Numbered from the stretch's first letter, positions 39,381 through 48,484 are shown. The stretch: DNA of 64,000 nt from Aestuariirhabdus litorea (GCF_003864255.1 NZ_QWEZ01000002.1:1362535-1426534), one strand, 5' to 3'. Notes: a model not told the origin generated them from the sequence alone. Numbers and translations are program-made.

Positions 39381-39722
39381 GTGGGACGCAGGTTATGGGC
39401 AGTATTCATTCTGGTGTGGGCCGGCACGGCCCTGGCGGCGGAAACCAACTTCGCCCTATACAGCGCCAGCTCCTCAATGGATGGCAAACCGGTGACCCTC
39501 AAGCTTGATACCCGTAACGGCGACAGCTGGTTTTTTGATGGCGTGCGCTGGCAGGTGATGGAGGAGACCGGTAGCAAGAATCGCTATGAGGAGCCCGCCT
39601 ACCAGCTCAAGCTGACCGACTCCACCCAGGGGTTGGTGATATTGCGTTTCAGTGAGGTCAATGGCTCCAGCTGGATCTACACCGCCCACGGCTGGGAGTA
39701 TATCGAAGAGAGCACCCCCTAG
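39381..39722 (+). CDS. Small predicted periplasmic protein, unknown
   Basis: 113 aa from the GTG at 39381, chosen because AAGGAG lies 7 bp upstream and a clear signal peptide follows (RRLWAVFILVWAGTALAA, cleavage before ETNFALYS). The mature part is about 90 residues of predicted beta strands with Trp/Tyr-rich segments: DSWFFDGVRWQVMEE and GSSWIYTAHGWEYIEE look like two related units. I know no family. It converges with the DUF3820 gene with a 4-base overlap. Confidence 0.68.
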   Translation: MGRRLWAVFILVWAGTALAAETNFALYSASSSMDGKPVTLKLDTRNGDSWFFDGVRWQVMEETGSKNRYEEPAYQLKLTDSTQGLVILRFSEVNGSSWIYTAHGWEYIEESTP

Positions 39723-40033
39723 CCGCTTCCCCCCCGATGGCGGCGCGAAAGCTCCTCCAGCAGGGGTTCCAGCCCATTTAGCTTGACCTCATAAAGTGTC
39801 TGCAGCAGTTGCCCGAGGTGCCCTCCGGGGAAGCCTTTCTGCTTGAACCACACCAGGTAGGGCTCGGGCAGGTCTTTCAGGACCCAGCCCTGGTACTTGC
39901 CGAAGGGCATGCGCTCAGTGACCAGCTCCACGAGTTGGCGGGGGTCGGGGACGGGGGTTTCCAGGGTTCTACTCCTAAAGTCGTAAGGGGGGATCGCGCC
40001 GGCCGGCGGGGGCTGGGGAAGGTGCGGGCTCAA
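39719..40033 (-). CDS. DUF3820 protein
   Basis: 104 aa. The core ERMPFGKYQGWVLKDLPEPYLVWFKQKGFPGG is the hallmark of DUF3820, a family of about 70-100 residues with a zinc-free small fold; its role is not established. The Pro-rich first 30 residues may not be real, and a later GTG start before PDPRQLVELV is possible. The stop overlaps the end of the convergent small-protein gene. Confidence 0.78.
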   Translation of the reverse strand: MSPHLPQPPPAGAIPPYDFRSRTLETPVPDPRQLVELVTERMPFGKYQGWVLKDLPEPYLVWFKQKGFPGGHLGQLLQTLYEVKLNGLEPLLEELSRRHRGGSG

Positions 40034-40143
40034 ACAGCAATATTGTCCATCTCTTAAGCAAGATAATCAATCCTCGCCTTTGAGCGGAGTGGCATAATCG
40101 AGGACACCCAGTGAAAAAATAACAACAAGACAGGGTCACGTTT

Positions 40144-40230
40144 ATGGATGAATCCTATCGCACGGCGCTCAGCGGCGAGGTTGGGGCAGGAGCCCCTACC
40201 CCTTCAACGGCAAGAGGGGGTGGCCGATGA
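40144..40230 (+). CDS. Possible 28-residue leader ORF coupled to the ABC gene
   Basis: An ORF of 28 codons starts at ATG 40144, after the promoter-like CATAAT at 40093-40098, and its TGA overlaps the ATG of the ABC ATPase gene (ATGA). The peptide is Gly/Ala/Thr-rich without recognisable motif. The overlap would allow translational coupling. It may simply be untranslated leader; I cannot show it is made. Confidence 0.35.
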   Translation: MDESYRTALSGEVGAGAPTPSTARGGGR

Positions 40231-41033
40231 GCGACGTCCCTCTGCTAAAGGTAGAAGCGGTCTCCCTCGCGTTCGGTGGGGTCAAGGCCCTGACCGACAT
40301 CAGCTTCTCAGTCAACTCCGGCGAAGTCTTCTCCATCATCGGCCCCAACGGGGCCGGTAAAACCTCAATGCTCAACTGCATCTCCGGTCGCTACTCACCC
40401 AACCAGGGACGAATCCTCTTCAGTGGCCAGGAGGTGACCCATCTAAAGCCCAACGCGCGGGCTGAGCTGGGCATCGGCCGCACCTTCCAGAACCTGGCCC
40501 TCTTTGGCCACATGAGTGTGCTCGATAACATTATGGTCGGGCGCCATCATATGCTGAACAACAATTTCTTCACCGGCCCGCTTTACTGGTTTTCCCCCGC
40601 CAAGCGGGAGGAGCTGGCCCATCGCCGAGCGGTGGAGGAGATCATCGACTTTCTCGAGATCAGCCATATTCGCAAAGCGATCGCCGGAACCCTTTCCTAC
40701 GGCTTGCGCAAGCGGGTAGAGCTGGCCCGGGCGATCGCCCTCAAGCCCGACCTGATCCTGCTGGATGAGCCCATGGCGGGTATGAATCTGGAGGAGAAGG
40801 AGGATATGGCCCGCTACATCATGGATCTCAATGCCGAGTTTGGCATGACGGTCACCATGATCGAGCACGATATGGGGGTGGTGATGGATATCTCTGACCG
40901 GGTGATGGTGCTGGACTTCGGCAAAAAGGTGGTCGAGGGCAGTCCCGAAGCGGTGATGGCCAACGAACATGTGCAGAAAGCTTACCTGGGAGAGGAAGAC
41001 CCGGAGCTCGAAGGTACAGGGGAGGTGGCCTGA
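40227..41033 (+). CDS. Liv-type ABC transporter ATPase (LivG-like)
   Basis: 268 aa. Walker A GPNGAGKTS, a Q-loop near RTFQNLALF, signature LSYGLRKRVELARA (degenerate: LSYG instead of LSGG), Walker B LILLDEPMAGMN and the switch His in IEHDMGVV. The LivG-like insertion after NNFFTGPLYWF is present. It powers a branched-chain amino acid-type importer with the LivF-like ATPase at 46388. Its stop overlaps the start of the CoA-ligase gene (TGATG). Confidence 0.9.
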   Translation: MSDVPLLKVEAVSLAFGGVKALTDISFSVNSGEVFSIIGPNGAGKTSMLNCISGRYSPNQGRILFSGQEVTHLKPNARAELGIGRTFQNLALFGHMSVLDNIMVGRHHMLNNNFFTGPLYWFSPAKREELAHRRAVEEIIDFLEISHIRKAIAGTLSYGLRKRVELARAIALKPDLILLDEPMAGMNLEEKEDMARYIMDLNAEFGMTVTMIEHDMGVVMDISDRVMVLDFGKKVVEGSPEAVMANEHVQKAYLGEEDPELEGTGEVA

Positions 41034-43006
41034 TGGACGCGCTGAAAACCGACTATGTCGATGTCGAACGCTTTGATACCTTCCCCAAGGTGCTGGCCTA
41101 CAACGCGGCCCTGTTTGGCGACCAGGTGGCGATGCGGGAGAAGGAGTTCGGCATCTGGAGTGAATACAGCTGGCGTGACTATAACGACCGGGTCAAGTGG
41201 ATCACCCTCGGGCTCGACCGCCTTGGCGTTCAGCCCGGGGACGTGATCGGCTTGCTGGGGGAAAACCGCCCCGAGTGGTTGTGGGGCGAGATCAGCGCCC
41301 ATGCCCTGCGCTGCTACTCGCTGGGGATCTACCAGGACTCGCTTCACGAGGAGGTCGCCTACCTGATCAACTACGCCGAGGCGCGGGTGATTATCGCCGA
41401 GGATGAGGAGCAGTGTGACAAGCTGCTGGAGCTGGGAGAGCAGATCCCCTCGGTTGAATGGATCATCTATTGCGACCCGCGCGGTATGCGCAAGTACCAG
41501 GATCCACGCCTGCTGGAGATCGAGCGCCTCTACCAGATGGGGCGTGAGCAGGAGCAGCAGGATGCCGCCGCCTACACCCGGATGGTGGAAGCGACCCGCG
41601 GCGAGGAGCTCGCTATCCTCTGCACCACCTCCGGTACCACCTCCCGCCCCAAGATGGCGATGCTGCACGCGGGCCCGTTCCTCGACCACTGTGCCGCTTA
41701 CCTGAGGGCCGATGCCAAAGCTCCCGGCGATAACTATGTGTCGGTGTTGCCCCTGCCCTGGATCATGGAACAGGTCTACGCGCTGGGCCAGAGCCTGATC
41801 AGCCGCCAGGTGGTCAACTTTGTCGAGGAGCAGGAGACGCTGATGGCGGACCTGCGGGAAATAGGTCCCCATTTCGTGCTGCTGGCGCCTCGCGTGTGGG
41901 AGAACATCGTTGCCGATGTGCGGGCGCGGATGATCGACTCCACCCCCTTTAAACGGGCGCTGTTCGACTGGGGAATGAGACGGGCCACCCGCGCGCTCGA
42001 CCGTGGCCAACGTTCGCAGCTGGCGGAGTGGGTTTTGTTGCGGGCCCTGCGGGATCGCCTTGGCTTCTCCAACCTGCGCAGCGCCGCCACCGGGGGCGCG
42101 GCCATGGGTCCCGACACTTTCCGCTTTTTCCAGGCGATCGGGGTGCCCCTGCGCCAGCTCTACGGCCAGACCGAACTCTGTGGCGCCTACACCATCCACC
42201 GCGGTAATGACATCGACTACGACAGCGTTGGTGTGGCCTTCGACAATGCCGAGATCCGGGTGATCAACCCGGATGACAATGGCGTAGGTGAGATCGTGGC
42301 TCGTAACAGCGGCATGTTCAGCGGCTACTACAAGAACGAGGAGGCCTTCGCCGAGGATGTGAAGGAGGGCTGGATGCACACCGGCGACGCCGGCTACTTC
42401 AAGGCGGACAGCCAGCACCTGGTGGTGATCGACCGGCTCAAGGACCTGGCCCAGACCGAGCAGGGGTATCGCTACTCCCCGCAGTTTATCGAAAACAAAC
42501 TGAAGTTTTCTCCCTTCATCGCCGAGGCGGTGGTGCTGGGGAACGGCCGCCCCTACCTGTCGGCGATCATCTGCATCCGCTTCAGTGTGGTGTCCAAATG
42601 GGCGGAGCAGAACGGACTGGCCTTTACCAACTACACCAACCTGTCGGCCCACGAGTCGGTGTATGAGCTGTTGCGGCAGGAGGTGGAGATGGTCAACGAG
42701 ACCCTGCCCGAGGCCCAGCGGATCGGCCGTTTCCTGCTGCTCTACAAGGAGCTGGATGCCGACGATGGCGAGCTGACTCGCACCCGCAAGGTGCGTCGCA
42801 GTGTGATCGCTGAAAAATACCGGGAGATCATCGACGCTATCTATTCCGGCGATAAACAGGTGGAGATCGACACCATGATCAGCTTTCAGGATGGCAGCCG
42901 CTCGCGCATCCAGACCACCCTCAAGGTGGAGTGCCTGAAGACAGATAACACAGAACACGCCCATCAAACCGATGAATCACAATCGCCACGGAGGATCGCA
43001 TCATGA
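41033..43006 (+). CDS. AMP-forming long-chain-type acyl-CoA synthetase inside the ABC cluster
   Basis: 657 aa. The ANL core is clear: CTTSGTTSRPKMAML phosphate loop, LYGQTELCGAYT, GWMHTGDAGYF, and a C-terminal domain with TRTRKVRRSVIAEKY. The long form with the linker-rich C-terminal part resembles long-chain acyl-CoA synthetases. Its start overlaps the ABC ATPase stop, and its own stop overlaps the permease start by 4 bases, so it is embedded in the transporter operon. It probably activates the imported acid. Confidence 0.88.
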   Translation: MDALKTDYVDVERFDTFPKVLAYNAALFGDQVAMREKEFGIWSEYSWRDYNDRVKWITLGLDRLGVQPGDVIGLLGENRPEWLWGEISAHALRCYSLGIYQDSLHEEVAYLINYAEARVIIAEDEEQCDKLLELGEQIPSVEWIIYCDPRGMRKYQDPRLLEIERLYQMGREQEQQDAAAYTRMVEATRGEELAILCTTSGTTSRPKMAMLHAGPFLDHCAAYLRADAKAPGDNYVSVLPLPWIMEQVYALGQSLISRQVVNFVEEQETLMADLREIGPHFVLLAPRVWENIVADVRARMIDSTPFKRALFDWGMRRATRALDRGQRSQLAEWVLLRALRDRLGFSNLRSAATGGAAMGPDTFRFFQAIGVPLRQLYGQTELCGAYTIHRGNDIDYDSVGVAFDNAEIRVINPDDNGVGEIVARNSGMFSGYYKNEEAFAEDVKEGWMHTGDAGYFKADSQHLVVIDRLKDLAQTEQGYRYSPQFIENKLKFSPFIAEAVVLGNGRPYLSAIICIRFSVVSKWAEQNGLAFTNYTNLSAHESVYELLRQEVEMVNETLPEAQRIGRFLLLYKELDADDGELTRTRKVRRSVIAEKYREIIDAIYSGDKQVEIDTMISFQDGSRSRIQTTLKVECLKTDNTEHAHQTDESQSPRRIAS

Positions 43007-43896
43007 ACTGGGGGCTACTGCTGCAACTGGTGTTGAACGGCCTTATCGTCGGCATGCTCTACGGGGTGGTGGCGATGTGCTTTGTGCTCATTTACAAATC
43101 CACCCAGGTGGTCAACTTCGCCCAGGGTGAGTTTCTGCTGATCGGCGCCTGGGTGTGCTGGGCGTTTCTGGTGCACATGCAACTGCCCTTTTTTATCGGC
43201 TTTTTGCTCACCCTGGTCTTTATGATGGCCTTCGGTGTGCTGCTGCAGGTGATCGTGTTACGCCCTTTGATCGGCGAGCCGATCATCTCGGTGATCATGG
43301 TGACCATCGGCCTGTCGATCTTTTTCCAGGCGCTGATGAAGTGGATCTTCGGGGTCTCGGCGGAGAGCTATCCCCGCGTTTTTGACACCGAGGTGATCAC
43401 CATCGGCGGCCTCAATATCGAGTTTGCCTACATCATGAGCCTGGTGATTTCGGTGGTGATCATGGTGGCCTTCTACTGGTTCTTCAAACATTCGCGGATG
43501 GGGCTGGCGATGCGCGCCACTGCCTTTGACCAGCAGGTGGCCCAGAGCCTGGGGATCTCCGTCAAGCGGGTGTTTGCCATGAGCTGGGCCATTTCGGCGG
43601 TGGTCTCCGCCACCGCCGGGGTGGTGATCGGGATGGTCAACGGCGTCTCCGATGCCCTCTCGGTGATCGGCATCAAGGTGTTTCCCGCAGTGATTCTCGG
43701 CGGCCTGGATTCCATCGTCGGTGGGGTGGTCGGCGGCCTGATTATCGGCGTGCTGGAAAACGTGGCGGAGTTTATCGATGGACAGTACCTGCACGTGGGT
43801 AACCTCTACGCCATCGCCCCCTTCTACGTACTGATTTTGATCCTCTGCATCAAACCCTATGGTCTGTTCGGGACCAAAGATATCGAGCGGATTTAG
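43003..43896 (+). CDS. Liv-type ABC permease (LivH-like)
   Basis: 297 aa with about eight membrane helices. The N-terminal LNGLIVGMLYGVVAMCFVLIYKSTQVVNFAQGEFLLIGA is the LivH signature; the cytoplasmic loop RATAFDQQVAQSLGISVKRVFAMSWAIS is the coupling (EAA-like) region. It forms the inner-membrane channel with the LivM-like permease next door. An ATGA overlap joins it to the CoA-ligase gene. Confidence 0.93.
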   Translation: MNWGLLLQLVLNGLIVGMLYGVVAMCFVLIYKSTQVVNFAQGEFLLIGAWVCWAFLVHMQLPFFIGFLLTLVFMMAFGVLLQVIVLRPLIGEPIISVIMVTIGLSIFFQALMKWIFGVSAESYPRVFDTEVITIGGLNIEFAYIMSLVISVVIMVAFYWFFKHSRMGLAMRATAFDQQVAQSLGISVKRVFAMSWAISAVVSATAGVVIGMVNGVSDALSVIGIKVFPAVILGGLDSIVGGVVGGLIIGVLENVAEFIDGQYLHVGNLYAIAPFYVLILILCIKPYGLFGTKDIERI

Positions 43897-43908
43897 GGAG
43901 GCTCTGGC

Positions 43909-44982
43909 ATGTCGACTGTATCCTTACGACCCTGCGGTGATTTCAGAACCAGCTACGCGGCTGACAGCACCATCTTCGAAACCCGCTTTACCCGCTACCT
44001 TGCCGTTGCCGGCATCCTCCTGCTCTGCCTGGCCCCCCTGGTGCTGGACGCCTATTTCCTCACTCTGGGGATCCAGGTGGCTTATCTCGGGATCGCCGCG
44101 CTGGGACTCAATATCCTGGTCGGGTTTACCGGCCAGATCTCCCTGGGCCATGGCGCCTTCTTCGGCTTTGGTGCCTTCGCCTCGGCCTGGTTGCACAACA
44201 GTTTCGGTATTCCGGTCTTCTTCTGCATTCCCCTGGCGGGCTACATGACCATGGTGGTGGGGATGATCTTCGGCTCCCCGGCTGCGCGTATCAAGGGGCT
44301 TTACCTGGCGGTGGCCACCCTGGCGGCGCAGTTTATCCTGGAGGATTTTTTCGCACGTGCCGACTGGTTTACCGGCGGCTCCTACGGCGCCTCGGCCCCC
44401 CCGGTCAACCTTTTCGGCTATGAGTTCACCAACGACCAGAGTTTCTGGTACATCGCCCTGTTTGCACTGGTGACCATGTACCTGTGGGGAACCAACCTGA
44501 TGCGTACACGCGACGGACGCGCCTTTGTAGCGGTTAGGGATCACTACCTTTCAGCGGAGATTATGGGTATCAACCTGACCAAGTACCGGTTGCTCTCCTT
44601 TGGTGTCTCCTCCTTTTATGCCGGCATCGGCGGTGCCCTCTACGGTCACTACCTGGGCTTTGTTTCGGCCGAAGGCTTTACCATCCTGATGTCGATCCAG
44701 TTCCTGGCCATGATCATTATTGGCGGACTGGGATCGGTGAAGGGGGCTCTGCTGGGTACGATCTTTATGGTGATGCTGCCGGAGGTGCTGGAGGGGATTG
44801 TCGGCCTGCTGTCCGCCACCAGTTGGGGGAACAGCACCGCCTTTACCGACGGGCTGGCCTATCTCAAGGAGATGAGTATTGGATTGGTTATCATCCTGTT
44901 TTTGATCTTCGAGCCCCAGGGGCTGGCGCATCGATGGCAACAGATTAAAGCCTACTGGAAGTTTTATCCGTTCTCCTATTGA
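43909..44982 (+). CDS. Liv-type ABC permease (LivM-like)
   Basis: 357 aa with about ten membrane helices. LGLNILVGFTGQISLGHGAFFGFGAFASAWL is the LivM signature, and EIMGINLTKYRLLSFGVSSFYAGIGGALYGHYLGFVS is the later conserved region. It pairs with the LivH-like permease, 12 bp upstream. The C-terminus is complete. A 93-bp gap with a stem-loop precedes the binding-protein gene. Confidence 0.93.
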   Translation: MSTVSLRPCGDFRTSYAADSTIFETRFTRYLAVAGILLLCLAPLVLDAYFLTLGIQVAYLGIAALGLNILVGFTGQISLGHGAFFGFGAFASAWLHNSFGIPVFFCIPLAGYMTMVVGMIFGSPAARIKGLYLAVATLAAQFILEDFFARADWFTGGSYGASAPPVNLFGYEFTNDQSFWYIALFALVTMYLWGTNLMRTRDGRAFVAVRDHYLSAEIMGINLTKYRLLSFGVSSFYAGIGGALYGHYLGFVSAEGFTILMSIQFLAMIIIGGLGSVKGALLGTIFMVMLPEVLEGIVGLLSATSWGNSTAFTDGLAYLKEMSIGLVIILFLIFEPQGLAHRWQQIKAYWKFYPFSY

Positions 44983-45001
44983 TCCCCGATCAACGGGTGT
45001 G

Positions 45002-45026
45002 CGGTGGGGTTATTCCCAAGCCACCG
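45002..45026 (+). other. Stem-loop before the substrate-binding protein gene
   Basis: CGGTGG (45002-45007) pairs with CCACCG (45021-45026), with additional GG/CC pairing inside. Such intercistronic hairpins often stabilise the downstream mRNA, which would raise the level of the binding protein over the permeases. This role is inferred. Confidence 0.4.
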
Positions 45027-45075
45027 GTGTTAGCAGTCGCCGGAATCGACAACAACAAGAAAAAGGTATCCTGCA

Positions 45076-46317
45076 ATGAACAAGAGAGTATTGATCGGCA
45101 CCCTGGTCGCCGGCGCGTTGGCGGCAACCAGCCTTCAGGCAGAGGACTCGGTATTTGTTGGTCACCTGGCGGATCTGTCGGGCCCGACCGCCTTTGTGGG
45201 CAAGAACTACGCAGACGGTATCCGCGATGCTATGAGCTACATCAACAGCCATGGTGGCATCAACGGGACCGGCCTGGAGTTTGAGACCATCGACTACGCC
45301 TACAAGGTGCCGCAGGCGATCGCCTCCTACAAAAAGTGGGTATCGCGCAACAACATGGTGGCCATGCAGGGTTGGGGTACTGCCGATACCGAGGCGTTGA
45401 TCTCCTTTGTCGCCAAAGACAAGGTGCCGGTCTACTCCGCCTCCTACTCCGGTCACCTGACTGATCCCACGGGCAAAAATCCCAAGACCCAAAAGCCCGC
45501 CCCCTACAACTTTTTCTACGGTGCTTCCTACTCGGACGGATGCCGCGCGCTGGTGCAGTGGGCCGCCGAGGACTGGAAAAACAGGGGGGGCTCCGGAAGT
45601 CCGAAATTCACCCACGTTGGCGACAACCACCCCTACCCCAATGCGCCCAAGGAGGCCTGTGCCGAGTATGCGACCGAGCTGGGCTTTGAAGTGATGCCGC
45701 CGATCGTGGTCTCCATGAAACCCGGCGACTTCAAGGCCCAGTGCCTGTCGCTCAAGGACTCCGGCTCCAACTATGCGTATATCGCCAACCTCGGAGGTTC
45801 GGTGGTTTCCCTGGTCAAATCCTGCGGCACCGTGGGTACCGATGTGCAGTTTATGTCGAATATCTGGGGGGGAGACAAGCCGATCTTCGAGGCCGCCGGG
45901 GCAGGGGTGAAGGATTATATCTTCCCGGCCATGACCCCCTTCTGGGAGGATGATGCCCCCGGGATGTCCCTGGTACGGGAGATCTCCAGGGAGTCTGATG
46001 CATCGGGTAACGCATTTCGCAGCCACCACTATATGCGCGGTATCTGCTCGGCCTACTACATGAAAGAGGCGATGGAGTGGGCCAAGGAGAATGGCGGTAT
46101 CACCGGCGAAAACATCAAGCAGGGGATGTACGCCCGCCAGAACTGGGTGCCCAAGGGGCTGGAAGGGGTGTGCCTGCCGGCGACCTGGAGCAGTGAGGAT
46201 CACCGTGGCATCAATACCGTCAACATCTACAAGGGCAACTACAACGGCGGCGATATCAAGGTCGAGCGGGTGACCCAGGTAACCCTGCCACGACGCGAGG
46301 ACTGGCTGGGGTATTGA
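45076..46317 (+). CDS. Periplasmic substrate-binding protein of the Liv-type importer
   Basis: 413 aa. The signal peptide MNKRVLIGTLVAGALAATSLQA is cleaved before EDSVFVG. The mature part is a type I periplasmic binding protein (DLSGPTAFVGKNYADGIRDAM, INSHGGINGTGLEFETIDYA, VYSASYSGHLTDPTG). It is longer than LivJ/LivK and close to the large amide/urea and organic-acid binding group, so the ligand is unlikely to be a plain branched-chain amino acid. Six or so Cys residues occur, unusual for this family. Confidence 0.88.
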   Translation: MNKRVLIGTLVAGALAATSLQAEDSVFVGHLADLSGPTAFVGKNYADGIRDAMSYINSHGGINGTGLEFETIDYAYKVPQAIASYKKWVSRNNMVAMQGWGTADTEALISFVAKDKVPVYSASYSGHLTDPTGKNPKTQKPAPYNFFYGASYSDGCRALVQWAAEDWKNRGGSGSPKFTHVGDNHPYPNAPKEACAEYATELGFEVMPPIVVSMKPGDFKAQCLSLKDSGSNYAYIANLGGSVVSLVKSCGTVGTDVQFMSNIWGGDKPIFEAAGAGVKDYIFPAMTPFWEDDAPGMSLVREISRESDASGNAFRSHHYMRGICSAYYMKEAMEWAKENGGITGENIKQGMYARQNWVPKGLEGVCLPATWSSEDHRGINTVNIYKGNYNGGDIKVERVTQVTLPRREDWLGY

Positions 46318-46387
46318 GTCGGGGTGGGCGCCGGTCGCAGCCGGTGCCCTGCCTTTGAATGGATGGCCAGCTACGGGGAATCAGCGA

Positions 46388-47209
46388 ATGCAGCAAGCAG
46401 TTGAACAAGCGACCAACCCGGCACCCTTGTTGTCGGTGAACAATATCGAGGTGGTCTACGACGACGTTATCCTGGTGTTGCGGGGAGTGAGTATTGAGGT
46501 GCCCCAGGGGCAGATTGTCACTCTGCTCGGGCCCAATGGAGCCGGCAAGTCGACCACCCTGAAAGCGATCTCGGGGCTGCTGAAAACCGAGGATGGTGAG
46601 GTCACTCGTGGCGAGATCCAGTTTATGGGGGAGCGCATCGACCGCAAGAACGCCGAGGATATTGTTCGTTCCGGTATCTTCCAGGTGATGGAGGGGCGGC
46701 GCATCATCGAGGATATGACCTGCATCGAAAACCTTCGCCTGGGAGCCTTTACCCGGCGCGACCGGCAGGTGCAGCAGGATATCGAGATGGTGTTCGACTA
46801 CTTTCCCCGCCTGAAGGAGCGTACCGGCCTGGCCGGCTACCTCTCTGGCGGCGAGCAGCAGATGCTGGCCATTGGCCGGGCGCTGATGGCCCGTCCCAAG
46901 ATGATCCTGCTCGATGAACCCTCGATGGGACTCTCTCCGCTGTTGGTGAAAGAGGTGTTTGGCATTATCGAAAAGATCAATCGGGAGCAGGGGATCACCA
47001 TGCTGCTGGTGGAGCAGAATGCCAACTTTGCTCTCCGGGCGGCCGACTATGGCTACATCATGGAGTCCGGCAAAGTGGTGCTCGATGGCTCCAGCCAGGA
47101 CCTGCTGCAGAACGAAGATGTGAAACAGTTTTACCTTGGGGGCGGCAATGAAGAGCGCCGCAGCTTCAAGGACCTTAAATCCTATAAACGCAGAAAGCGC
47201 TGGCTGTAG
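46388..47209 (+). CDS. Liv-type ABC transporter ATPase (LivF-like)
   Basis: 273 aa from the ATG at 46388, with GGGGA upstream; an in-frame ATG at 46355 is possible. Walker A GPNGAGKST, signature LSGGEQQMLAIGRALM, Walker B MILLDEPSMGLSP and switch His replaced by Gln in LLVEQNANFALRAADYGY, as usual in LivF. The C-terminal extension of about 25 basic residues after FYLGGG is specific to this cluster type. It ends 8 bp before the PaaK-like ligase. Confidence 0.92.
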   Translation: MQQAVEQATNPAPLLSVNNIEVVYDDVILVLRGVSIEVPQGQIVTLLGPNGAGKSTTLKAISGLLKTEDGEVTRGEIQFMGERIDRKNAEDIVRSGIFQVMEGRRIIEDMTCIENLRLGAFTRRDRQVQQDIEMVFDYFPRLKERTGLAGYLSGGEQQMLAIGRALMARPKMILLDEPSMGLSPLLVKEVFGIIEKINREQGITMLLVEQNANFALRAADYGYIMESGKVVLDGSSQDLLQNEDVKQFYLGGGNEERRSFKDLKSYKRRKRWL

Positions 47210-47217
47210 GAGGATCT

Positions 47218-48444
47218 ATGTCCGATTTTTTTGATGAGCTCGAGACCCAGGGTGCCGAGCTCAGGGAGCAGACTTTGCTCAAACGCCTGCCGGAGCACCT
47301 GCGCTGGGCCCAGGAAAACACAGTGTGGTATTCGCAGCAGTTGGCGGGGATCAACCCCCATGAGATCAACAGTCGAGAGGCCTTGGCGACCCTGCCGGTG
47401 TTGCGCAAGTCGGAGCTGACCGAACTGCAGCGCAAGCATCCCCCCTTTGCCGGGATGGTGGCGACCGGCACCGCCAAGCTCAACCACATCTACCAGTCCC
47501 CGGGACCGATTTATGATCCCGAGGGGCAGCGCAACGACTGGTGGAAGGTGGGGCGCGCCTTTTACGCAGCCGGCTTCCGCCCCGGGGATCGGGTGCAAAA
47601 TTGTCTCTCCTACCACCTCACCCCCGGCGGGGCCATCCTCGATTCGGGGGCGCGTGCCTGCGGCTGTACGGTGATCCCGGCCGGTGGTGGCCAGACCGAG
47701 GCCCAGGTGCAGGTGATGCACGACCTGAGTGTAACGGGCTATTGCGGCACGGCAGCCTTCCTCAAGCTGATTCTTGATCGGGCCGACGAGCTGGGGGTCG
47801 ATGTCAGCAGCCTGCGCAAGGCACTGTTTGCCGGGGCGGCGCTCACCCAGTCGCTGCGGGAGTATTTCGATGCCCGTGGCATTGCCTATTACGATGCCTA
47901 TGCCTCGGCAGACCTGGGGCTGATCGCCTACCAGTCCTCCGCGCGTCAGGGGCTGATCGTGGCAGAGGAGATCCTGCTGGAGATTGTGCGGCCCGGCAGC
48001 GGCGATCCGCTACCGGTGGGGGAGGTGGGCGAGGTGGTGGTGACCAGCTTTAACCGCGACTACCCACTGATCCGCTTCGCCACGGGCGACCTCTCGGTGG
48101 TGTTGCCGGGTACCAGTTCCTGCGGTCGCACCAATATGCGTATTCGCGGCTGGATGGGGCGGGCTGACCAGACCACCAAGGTGAAGGGGATGTTCGTCAG
48201 CCCCCAGCAGGTGAACGCCGTGGTGGCACGTCATCCGGAGATCCAGAAGGCGCGCCTGCGGGTGGAAACCTGCAACGACAATGACCGTATGACCCTGCAT
48301 TGCGAAACGAGCGGGTTGAACGAGGCCGCGGTCGTGCAGTCGATTCGGGACCTGTGCAAGCTCTCGGGCGAGGTGGAGGCGGTAGCGCCGGGCTCACTGC
48401 CCAATGACGGCATCGTGATCGAGGATCTCAGGCCGGTGGACTGA
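47218..48444 (+). CDS. Phenylacetate-CoA ligase-like AMP-forming ligase
   Basis: 408 aa. PaaK-like features are ENTVWYSQQLAGI near the N-terminus, LATLPVLRKSEL, SPGPIYDPEGQRNDWWK, YDAYASADLGLIAYQS and the C-terminal RADQTTKVKGMFVSPQQVNAVVARHPEIQKARL. The typical SSGTTG phosphate loop is degenerate (IYQSPGPIYD), so activity needs proof. It ends the transporter operon, giving two CoA ligases in one import cluster. A hairpin terminator follows. Confidence 0.85.
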   Translation: MSDFFDELETQGAELREQTLLKRLPEHLRWAQENTVWYSQQLAGINPHEINSREALATLPVLRKSELTELQRKHPPFAGMVATGTAKLNHIYQSPGPIYDPEGQRNDWWKVGRAFYAAGFRPGDRVQNCLSYHLTPGGAILDSGARACGCTVIPAGGGQTEAQVQVMHDLSVTGYCGTAAFLKLILDRADELGVDVSSLRKALFAGAALTQSLREYFDARGIAYYDAYASADLGLIAYQSSARQGLIVAEEILLEIVRPGSGDPLPVGEVGEVVVTSFNRDYPLIRFATGDLSVVLPGTSSCGRTNMRIRGWMGRADQTTKVKGMFVSPQQVNAVVARHPEIQKARLRVETCNDNDRMTLHCETSGLNEAAVVQSIRDLCKLSGEVEAVAPGSLPNDGIVIEDLRPVD

Positions 48445-48464
48445 GGGGTACCTTAACCCATGGC

Positions 48465-48484
48465 TGCGCCGCCGTGGCGGCGCA
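48465..48484. terminator. Bidirectional hairpin between the ligase gene and hemJ
   Basis: TGCGCCGCC (48465-48473) and GGCGGCGCA (48476-48484) pair perfectly. The hairpin sits between convergent genes. It has no T-tract. Confidence 0.6.

Noticed and set aside
40982..42967. 661-codon minus-strand open frame
   Set aside because: It lies antisense to the acyl-CoA synthetase gene, has His/Gln/Val-rich composition typical of antisense reading of GC-rich genes, and shows no family motif.
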